Assembly (NCBI GenBank): GCA_015489055.1
Contig: WFMO01000122.1
Span: 1 to 5,572 of the forward strand
Direction: 5' to 3'
DNA: 5,572 nt
Source: Helicobacteraceae bacterium
GTDB taxonomy: Bacteria > Campylobacterota > Campylobacteria > Campylobacterales > Sulfurimonadaceae
Part shown: one piece after another, positions 1-4,802 of the stretch
Numbering within the stretch: the first letter of the stretch is position 1
Layout: every line of letters begins with the position of its first letter
Made by a program: the position numbers and the translations under genes
The notes under the pieces: generated by a model
Databases searched by the model: none
What the model was told of the DNA's origin: nothing
The model's input: the letters and a program-made list of their open reading frames with translations, nothing else

Positions 1-722
1 GTGTACCAATATAGGGCTTTGTTTGTATCTTGTTTTACCCCTTGAGCATTATAATACATAGCAGCAAGATTGTATTGTGCTTGTATATTATTGTGCTTTG
101 CTTGAAGCTTTAACTCTTTTATGCTTTTTTTATATATTTGTATTGATTTTGTTTTTGCTAAATTTACAGGCGCACTATTTTGATGATATATCATGATATT
201 GTGTCTAGCACGATATTGCCAATACCGACTCAGCTGTGTATTGCGTCTTACTCCATATCCGTAATGATACATGTAGCTTAGATTTTGCTGCGCCCAGGCG
301 TTACCTGCGTGAGCAGCTTTTTTATACCAATACATAGCTTGTTTATAATTACGCCTCACTCCCAAAGCACGCATATACATATTGCCGATATTATACTGCG
401 CCCAGTCGTTGCCGCCGTATGCTGCTTTTTTAAACCAATAAAAAGCTCTTTTGTAGTTTAGTCTTACACCCTGTGCGTTATAGTACAACAGCCCAAGTTC
501 AAATTGCGCTAAAGTATTGTTTTGTTTGGCTGCTTTTTTATACCAATACATAGCTTTTTTATAGTTTTGAAGAACACCTTCCCCGCTATAATACATAGCT
601 CCCATATTAAACTGAGCTTGACTATTACCAAACACAGCGGCTTTATGAAGTAATAAAACTGAAGTTTGACTACGTGCTAATAATAAAATACACATCGATA
701 AGATTAAAAGAATTTTTTTCAT
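1..722 (-). CDS. Exported Sel1-repeat (SLR/TPR-like) protein, 3' end outside the window
   Basis: Reading the minus strand from the ATG at 722-720 gives 240 uninterrupted codons with no stop before the window edge, so the C-terminus is missing. Residues 1-18 look like a signal peptide: MKK, then a hydrophobic stretch (ILLILSMCILLLA), with A16-R17-S18 as a plausible signal peptidase I site. The rest is a tandem of about 36-residue Sel1 units, recognisable by AQ(F/Y)N-(I/L/M)G-x-MYY at the start, GxGV near the middle and A-x-YW-(Y/F)KKAA at the end. The AQ pairs fall at residues 36, 72, 108 and 144, a strict 36-residue period. A degenerate unit covers about 180-214, and a good unit restarts at 215. 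Sel1 proteins are alpha-helical solenoids that usually mediate protein-protein contacts; in this phylum many are secreted and cysteine-rich (Hcp family). Here only one cysteine is visible (C11, in the signal peptide), so it is not the Hcp type. The partner is unknown. It is transcribed divergently from nspC. Confidence 0.9.
   Translation of the reverse strand, partial: MKKILLILSMCILLLARSQTSVLLLHKAAVFGNSQAQFNMGAMYYSGEGVLQNYKKAMYWYKKAAKQNNTLAQFELGLLYYNAQGVRLNYKRAFYWFKKAAYGGNDWAQYNIGNMYMRALGVRRNYKQAMYWYKKAAHAGNAWAQQNLSYMYHYGYGVRRNTQLSRYWQYRARHNIMIYHQNSAPVNLAKTKSIQIYKKSIKELKLQAKHNNIQAQYNLAAMYYNAQGVKQDTNKALYWY
316..555 (-). repeat. Pair of exact 24-bp direct repeats (316-339 and 532-555) in the Sel1 gene
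   Basis: Positions 316-339 and 532-555 are identical over 24 bases, beginning GCTTTTTTATACC on the plus strand. They lie 216 bp apart, exactly two 36-codon Sel1 units, and encode the AMYWYKKA segment of units 1 and 3. Unit 2, between them, encodes a similar peptide with different bases. This is internal coding repetition, not a mobile element. Confidence 0.85.
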
Positions 723-739
723 CACTATACTTTTTTAGC

Positions 740-767
740 TATATTATATCAATTATTTAGATACAAT
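740..767 (+). promoter_or_regulatory. Two candidate -10 boxes for the nspC operon
   Basis: Two plus-strand hexamers fit a -10 box: TATATT at 740-745, behind a T-run and AGC, and TACAAT at 762-767, behind TTTAGA. The first would start transcription near 752 and give a leader of about 22 bases. The second would start at or next to position 774, the A of the nspC ATG, giving a leaderless message. The first overlaps the minus-strand -10 at 743-748, so the two directions would compete for polymerase. Which box is used cannot be decided from sequence. Confidence 0.45.
743..751 (-). promoter_or_regulatory. Extended -10 promoter element for the Sel1-repeat gene
   Basis: On the minus strand the bases read TGATATAAT, a perfect extended -10 (TGnTATAAT) for the housekeeping sigma factor. 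Transcription would start near position 736, leaving a leader of about 14 bases (an A-run followed by GTATAGTG) before the ATG at 722. No AGGAG-type ribosome binding site is visible in that leader. No convincing -35 box is seen, which is common in Campylobacterota, where the -10 dominates. The assignment rests on motif match and position only. Confidence 0.6.
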
Positions 768-773
768 TTGCTT

Positions 774-1922
774 ATGAATAAACAGGCGAACTTAGATAAT
801 ATAAAAACACCGTGTTATGTATGTGAAGAGGAGCTATTGGAGCATAATCTCAAGGTGCTACAAAGTATTCAGGATGAAAGCGGGGCTAAGATAATTTTAG
901 CCCTAAAGGGTTTTGCTATGTACTCTACCTTTGATATGGTTGTAAAATATCTAAAAGGATGCACGGCCAGCGGACTTTATGAAGCTAAATTGGCTTACGA
1001 AGAATTTAAGCAAGATGAAAGAGAGATTCACACTTATAGTGTAGCTTTTAAAGATGAGGAGATTGAAGATATTGCCAAAATCTCAGATTATCTGGTATTT
1101 AATTCTATTGATCAGTTAAAAAAATTTAAAGATAAAGCTTTACATGTAAACAAAAACATCTCGATTTCACTGCGTGTTAATCCTGAGTTTTCTTTAGCGC
1201 CGGTTGATCTTTACAATCCATGTGGACTTTACAGTCGCCTCGGTGTCACTATTGAAAATTTTGATGAATCGGTTTTACCATTTATCGACGGGCTGAATTT
1301 TCATGCTCTTTGCGAAGAGAATGCGCAGGGACTTGAGAGTGTGTTAAAAGCATTTGAAGCCAAATTTGGAAAGTATATCAGCAGTTTAAAATATGTAAAT
1401 TTTGGAGGAGGACATCATATTACAAAAAAAGGATATGATGTGCAAAAACTGATTTCGCTAATACAAGATTTTAAACATAGGCATAATAATATCGACGTTT
1501 ATTTAGAACCAGGTGAAGCTGTCGGATGGCAGAGCGGTTATTTGATTGCTACAGTGTTAGATATTGTGCATAACGGTATAAATATCGCAATACTGGACAC
1601 TTCGGCAGAGGCTCATATGCCCGATACATTGTCTATGCCTTACAAAGCCCAAGTCAGAGGAAGCGAGGATAACAATCCACACAGATACAGACTTGCAGGC
1701 AACACATGTCTTGCCGGAGATATCATGGGAGATTATGCATTTAAACAGCCTTTACATGTAGGAGATAAAATAATTTTTGAAGATCAGATACATTATACTT
1801 TTGTAAAAAATACAACTTTTAACGGTGTAAAACTACCATCATTGGCTATTTTAAGAAAAAATAAAAAATTGGATATAATAAAAGAATTCGGATATCAAGA
1901 GTATAAAAACAGGCTGTCTTAA
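774..1922 (+). CDS. nspC: Carboxynorspermidine/carboxyspermidine decarboxylase
   Basis: This is a cytoplasmic PLP-dependent fold-III decarboxylase that removes CO2 from carboxyspermidine or carboxynorspermidine, the last step of the alternative spermidine pathway used by Campylobacterota and Vibrio. It is 382 residues from the ATG, the usual length for NspC. Visible motifs (ATG numbering) are LALKGFA with PLP lysine K45, HALCEE at 177-182, the strongly NspC-like FGGGHHITKKGYD from about 210, the phosphate-binding EPGEAVGW from 245, and the active-site cysteine motif NTCLAGD at 310-316 with C312 and D316. An in-frame TTG at 768 would add two residues. I prefer ATG 774 because neither site has a Shine-Dalgarno sequence and a TACAAT box ends at 767. 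The partner enzyme, carboxyspermidine dehydrogenase, is not in the window. It is the first gene of the probable operon, 19 bp before the methyltransferase. The product could be spermidine or norspermidine; spermidine is likelier in this phylum. Confidence 0.95.
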   Translation: MNKQANLDNIKTPCYVCEEELLEHNLKVLQSIQDESGAKIILALKGFAMYSTFDMVVKYLKGCTASGLYEAKLAYEEFKQDEREIHTYSVAFKDEEIEDIAKISDYLVFNSIDQLKKFKDKALHVNKNISISLRVNPEFSLAPVDLYNPCGLYSRLGVTIENFDESVLPFIDGLNFHALCEENAQGLESVLKAFEAKFGKYISSLKYVNFGGGHHITKKGYDVQKLISLIQDFKHRHNNIDVYLEPGEAVGWQSGYLIATVLDIVHNGINIAILDTSAEAHMPDTLSMPYKAQVRGSEDNNPHRYRLAGNTCLAGDIMGDYAFKQPLHVGDKIIFEDQIHYTFVKNTTFNGVKLPSLAILRKNKKLDIIKEFGYQEYKNRLS

Positions 1923-1941
1923 ACAAAAAAAAGGAGAGAAA

Positions 1942-2496
1942 ATGCAACAGGACAAACAAAGATGGAATGAAAAATACGCTACCTATCCAATGCCTAGTAA
2001 TACCGCAAAAATAGTAGAAAAATATATAGATTTCGCTAACAAAGGTACAGCTCTTGATTTAGCATGCGGAACAGGTAGAAATACGTTTTTTATGGCGACA
2101 AAAGGTTTTGTAGTTGACGCTGTTGATATATCAAATGTGGCTTTAGATAAGATACAAGAACATAAAAATATCAAAAAACTAGAAAAAGACTTGGATGAAT
2201 ACAGCCTAATAAAAGATAGATACAACCTTATTGTAAATTGTAATTATCTAGATCGCCGCTTAATGTCTCAAATGAAAGATGCACTTAAAAAGGATGGCAT
2301 TTTAATTTTTGAAACGTTTGTAACGGCAGAGGGTGATGATTATCACCATCCGTCAAATGAGGATTTTTTACTAAAGATAAATGAACTCCTTCATACTTTC
2401 ATAGGTCTTGATATTATTTACTATGAAGAAAAAGATGAGATAAATTTAAGAGGCGAGAGAGCAAAAATCGCCTCTCTTGTCGCTAAAAAATCATAA
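1942..2496 (+). CDS. Small TehB-like class I SAM-dependent methyltransferase
   Basis: The 184-residue product is a single class I (Rossmann) methyltransferase domain without membrane segments. An N-terminal RWNEKYAT (7-14) is typical of TehB-like enzymes. Motif I is DLACGTGR at 39-46, the SAM-binding glycine loop. The acidic residue ending strand 2 is D62 in VDAVDIS, D83 is a likely adenine contact, and YNLIVNCNYLDRRL (94-107) is the post-motif strand 4 region. The C-terminal half has an ETF segment, then HHPSNEDFLLKINELL and a YYEE strand, a pattern shared by short TehB-like methyltransferases of unknown substrate. A clear AAGGAG at 1931-1936 sits 5 bases before the ATG. It lies 19 bp after nspC and 18 bp before the channel gene, so co-transcription is likely. 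Similarity to TehB suggests a small-molecule or chalcogen substrate but does not prove tellurite detoxification, and methylation of a polyamine is pure speculation. Confidence 0.88.
   Translation: MQQDKQRWNEKYATYPMPSNTAKIVEKYIDFANKGTALDLACGTGRNTFFMATKGFVVDAVDISNVALDKIQEHKNIKKLEKDLDEYSLIKDRYNLIVNCNYLDRRLMSQMKDALKKDGILIFETFVTAEGDDYHHPSNEDFLLKINELLHTFIGLDIIYYEEKDEINLRGERAKIASLVAKKS
2449..2475 (+). other. Perfect 8-bp stem-loop in the 3' end of the methyltransferase gene
   Basis: AGAGGCGA at 2449-2456 is exactly complementary to TCGCCTCT at 2468-2475, with an 11-base loop. It lies inside the last codons of the methyltransferase gene, about 30 bases before the ribosome binding site of the channel gene. 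No T-run follows on the plus strand, so it is not an intrinsic terminator there. It could be a processing or stability element, or chance. Confidence 0.4.
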
Positions 2497-2503
2497 TACC
2501 GCT

Positions 2504-2509
2504 AAGGAG
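2504..2509 (+). promoter_or_regulatory. Ribosome binding site that fixes the TTG start of the channel gene
   Basis: AAGGAG ends 5 bases before TTG at 2515. The first in-frame ATG is codon 46, inside the first transmembrane segment, so starting there would destroy S1. The site therefore supports TTG as the true start. Confidence 0.85.
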
Positions 2510-2514
2510 TCGTA

Positions 2515-4065
2515 TTGGATAACAAACCATGGCTTGTTAGTTTGGCATATTATCTTGCAAGCTCAAGAAAATATCAAAAGATAAAAGATTTTTTTTATAA
2601 TCTTTTAGAAAATTCACACTATAAGTATAATAAATTTTTTAATATTTTTATGATTATAGTTGTACTAGTCAGTGTAACTAGCTTAGTCATTGATGTGCAA
2701 TATGATATTCCCAATTGGTTAAATAATTTTGATCTTTATTTTGTAACTATTGTTTTTATCATTGAATATATTTTGCGTATATGGGTGTATAGCGACATTA
2801 AAAAAATTATTATTGAAGAGTATGAAGAACGTATATTTTTTGGTAAAAAACTTTCACTGGTAAGACTTTATATCAAAATATTTAAAGATAAATGGAGCTA
2901 TGTCTCATCTTTACCCTCCATTATAGATTTATTGGCGATTTTACCCAGCTACAGAGGGTTAAGAGCGCTAAGGGTGTTGATTTTATTTAGAGCATTTAAA
3001 ATGCTCAGATACACAAAAAGTCTGACTGGTTTTTTAGATGTTTTAAAAAGAAAGAAAACTGAGCTATTAACGCTTTTTACGTTAGCCGGGTTTTTTATTT
3101 TTATAGCCGGTATTATGCTGTATGTTATTGAAGGTAATAAAAATCCACATATACATAACTTGTTTGATGCTTTTTATTGGGCATTGGTCACAATTTCAAC
3201 GGTTGGATATGGAGATATTGTGCCTGTGACTCCGGAAGGACGAGCTGTATCTATGCTTATTATCGCAACCGGGGTAGGGCTTATAGCTTTTATCACATCA
3301 GTTATAGTATCTGCATTTAGCGAGAGGATTAGTTCTCTAAGGGAGGAGAAAGTTTTTCAAGATGTGTCTAAAAAGCGTCACCTTACAGTGTTGTGTGGGT
3401 ATGGATTGCTGGGTCGCCTTATAGCTAAAGGATTGGAAAAAGAAAAGATAGATTTTATTGTTTTAGATATTGATGAAAAAATGACTGCTTTAGCTGATAA
3501 TGACGGATATTACGCTTTAAATGCCGATGCTACAAAAAGCAAGATTTTTGAAGAGATTGGCTTAAAGGATAATATAGCACATGTATTATGTATGACGTCA
3601 GATGATATTCAAAATGCCTTTATAGCAGTAAATGTCAAAAGTTTAAATCAAAATATAGTTGTAACAGCTAGGTGCAGTGACAGCGATGTTGCAAAAAAAC
3701 TTGCCTTTGTAAAGGTTGATCATATTATCATGCCTGAAGATATAGCCGGTAAAATGGGAGTTGTGTATGCGGGTGAACCTGCGGCATTTGAGGTTTTGTT
3801 ATCAATTATAGAACATAAACATAAAACACAGATTGATGAGATACATATAACGGCAGAAAGCTATTTTGACGGTAAAAGTATCAAAGAGATTGATTTTAAC
3901 AGTTTACGTCTTATATTTTTGGGAGTTGTTAAAGCCAATAAAGAGATGGGTGATTTTGGTTCGTTTATTTTTAATCCACAAAAAGAATACATCTTACACG
4001 GTGGCGACAAACTTGTTTGTATTGGATATCAAACAGCTATTGCAAATGTTAAAAGGATGGTATAA
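2515..4065 (+). CDS. Six-transmembrane voltage-sensor-type K+ channel with C-terminal RCK domain
   Basis: The 516-residue inner-membrane protein is predicted to form a tetrameric potassium channel. Segments in order: cytoplasmic N-terminus 1-40; S1 about 41-61; S2 about 72-92 with the F81, E84, R88 pattern of voltage sensors; S3 about 130-146 with D138; S4 147-166 with R147, R150, R153, R159, K162 and R165 at three-residue spacing; S5 about 184-206; pore helix and filter TVGYGD at 229-234; S6 about 244-268. After a short charged linker comes the RCK (TrkA-N) Rossmann fold, with GYGLLGR at 295-301 and acidic D318 ending strand 2, then a TrkA-C lobe from about 438 to the end. RCK domains gate channels by binding nucleotides or ions in the cytoplasm. 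The layout resembles bacterial Kch and BK/Kv-type channels, but the S2-S3 linker (about 93-128) is long. Translation starts at TTG. It is followed after 3 bp by a free RCK gene. True voltage gating cannot be read from sequence. Confidence 0.93.
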   Translation: MDNKPWLVSLAYYLASSRKYQKIKDFFYNLLENSHYKYNKFFNIFMIIVVLVSVTSLVIDVQYDIPNWLNNFDLYFVTIVFIIEYILRIWVYSDIKKIIIEEYEERIFFGKKLSLVRLYIKIFKDKWSYVSSLPSIIDLLAILPSYRGLRALRVLILFRAFKMLRYTKSLTGFLDVLKRKKTELLTLFTLAGFFIFIAGIMLYVIEGNKNPHIHNLFDAFYWALVTISTVGYGDIVPVTPEGRAVSMLIIATGVGLIAFITSVIVSAFSERISSLREEKVFQDVSKKRHLTVLCGYGLLGRLIAKGLEKEKIDFIVLDIDEKMTALADNDGYYALNADATKSKIFEEIGLKDNIAHVLCMTSDDIQNAFIAVNVKSLNQNIVVTARCSDSDVAKKLAFVKVDHIIMPEDIAGKMGVVYAGEPAAFEVLLSIIEHKHKTQIDEIHITAESYFDGKSIKEIDFNSLRLIFLGVVKANKEMGDFGSFIFNPQKEYILHGGDKLVCIGYQTAIANVKRMV

Positions 4066-4068
4066 AAA

Positions 4069-4767
4069 TTGATGCAAAAAAATAATATTATAATTTTTGG
4101 ATATGAAACATTTGGACAGTATCTTTATGAAAGTCTTCTTGATGCTGATTATAACATAAAAATTGTAAGTTTTGATGATAAGTTTACAAGTAAAGCTAAA
4201 GAGCAAAATATAGATATCATAAAAATTGATATTAAAAAAGATAGCGATATACAATCTTTAAATATCGATGAATATCATGATTTATTATATTGTGCTATGC
4301 CTAAAACCGCAGATAATCTTTTTTTGGTTTTAACGCTTCGCGCTTTATATAAAGATGCGATTATTATTGCGATGAGTAATTCACACGAAAATACGCGTAA
4401 ATTAAGATATGCCGGTGCCAGTAATATAGTAGATATGTATGAAGCCACATCAAGAAGAGTAGTTAACATCTTAACAAAACCTGCCGTTACAAAAGTCCTT
4501 GATGAGATTGTATATAAACAAAACCGCTTGAAGATGGCTGAAATAAAGATACCAAAAAACAGCCCCTTAGTAGGTAGAAGTATTGAGGACGTAGATTTTA
4601 AGGAGATGGGTATTGTACTAATAGCGATTATTGATGAAGCCTTGGATCATAAATTTAGTTTTACAGATCACAGAATCAACCATAGACTAGATGACAATGA
4701 TACATTGGTTGTTGTTGCCATGAGAGATGATTTGGAGATTTTTAAATCAAATTTGCAAAACGTATAA
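4069..4767 (+). CDS. Soluble RCK (TrkA-N/TrkA-C) protein, probable channel partner
   Basis: The 232-residue cytoplasmic protein has no membrane segment and consists of one RCK unit. A TrkA-N Rossmann fold covers about 5-130 and starts with IIIFGYETFGQYL; strand 2 ends at FDDK (35-38). A TrkA-C lobe from about 155 to 230 begins IKIPKNSPLVGRSIEDVDF and ends with the DDNDTLVVVA strand. RCK proteins (TrkA, KtrA) bind nucleotides and gate K+ transporters or channels. The nucleotide loop is altered: GxGxxG reads G11-Y-E13-T-F-G16, with Glu in place of the central Gly. The gene begins 3 bp after the channel stop, which implies translational coupling, and its architecture mirrors the channel's own RCK. 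No TrkH or KtrB membrane partner is visible, so the channel is the best partner. The start may be TTG 4069 or ATG 4072; the only Shine-Dalgarno-like bases are AAGGA at 4053-4057, inside the channel gene and closer to normal spacing for TTG. The difference is one residue. Confidence 0.9.
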   Translation: MMQKNNIIIFGYETFGQYLYESLLDADYNIKIVSFDDKFTSKAKEQNIDIIKIDIKKDSDIQSLNIDEYHDLLYCAMPKTADNLFLVLTLRALYKDAIIIAMSNSHENTRKLRYAGASNIVDMYEATSRRVVNILTKPAVTKVLDEIVYKQNRLKMAEIKIPKNSPLVGRSIEDVDFKEMGIVLIAIIDEALDHKFSFTDHRINHRLDDNDTLVVVAMRDDLEIFKSNLQNV

Positions 4768-4775
4768 TTATATTG

Positions 4776-4781
4776 TATAAT
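4776..4781 (+). promoter_or_regulatory. TATAAT -10 box before the GAF-PAS gene
   Basis: A perfect TATAAT lies in the 35-bp gap between the RCK gene and the GAF-PAS gene. Transcription would start near 4788 and give a leader of about 15 bases that still contains the AAGGAG site. This suggests the sensor gene has its own promoter, although read-through from the upstream operon remains possible because no terminator is visible in the gap. Confidence 0.55.
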
Positions 4782-4790
4782 AAAGCATTA

Positions 4791-4796
4791 AAGGAG
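4791..4796 (+). promoter_or_regulatory. Ribosome binding site that fixes the TTG start of the GAF-PAS gene
   Basis: AAGGAG ends 6 bases before TTG at 4803. The next in-frame ATG (4890, codon 30) has no Shine-Dalgarno sequence ahead of it, so TTG is the better start. Confidence 0.8.
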
Positions 4797-4802
4797 TAAC
4801 TT

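Noticed and set aside
1..600. Regularly spaced similar sequences that could suggest a CRISPR array or tandem repeat element
   Set aside because: The period is 108 bp (36 codons) and the frame is open throughout; they are Sel1 protein repeats.
768..776. TTG at 768 as the nspC start
   Set aside because: It adds only Met-Leu, has no Shine-Dalgarno sequence, and would be lost if transcription starts at the TACAAT-directed site near 774. ATG 774 gives the normal family length.
1983..2225. Minus-strand open frame of 80 codons opposite the methyltransferase
   Set aside because: It lies wholly opposite a well-supported gene, has no recognisable domain, and looks like a shadow frame.
2332..2347. 6-bp hairpin GGTGAT / ATCACC in the methyltransferase gene
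   Set aside because: Too short to stand out, no T-run, and explained by codons for Gly-Asp-Asp-Tyr-His-His.
1942..2496. Calling the methyltransferase a tellurite-resistance gene (tehB)
   Set aside because: Only the general fold and TehB-like layout are visible; no tehA is nearby and many short relatives have unrelated or unknown substrates.
2990..3006. Near-palindrome GAGCATTTAAAATGCTC in the S4 coding region
   Set aside because: The usable stem is short and AT-rich, the codons for R-A-F-K-M-L explain the bases, and there is no T-run; most likely chance.
3866..4072. Plus-strand open frame of 68 codons in another frame of the channel gene
   Set aside because: It overlaps the TrkA-C coding region, which is clearly read in the channel frame, and its own product has no recognisable motif.
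3994..4469. Two minus-strand open frames (3994-4254 and 4275-4469) opposite the RCK gene
   Set aside because: Their products are low-complexity or hydrophobic, as expected from the complement of AT-rich coding sequence, and no promoter or ribosome binding site supports them.
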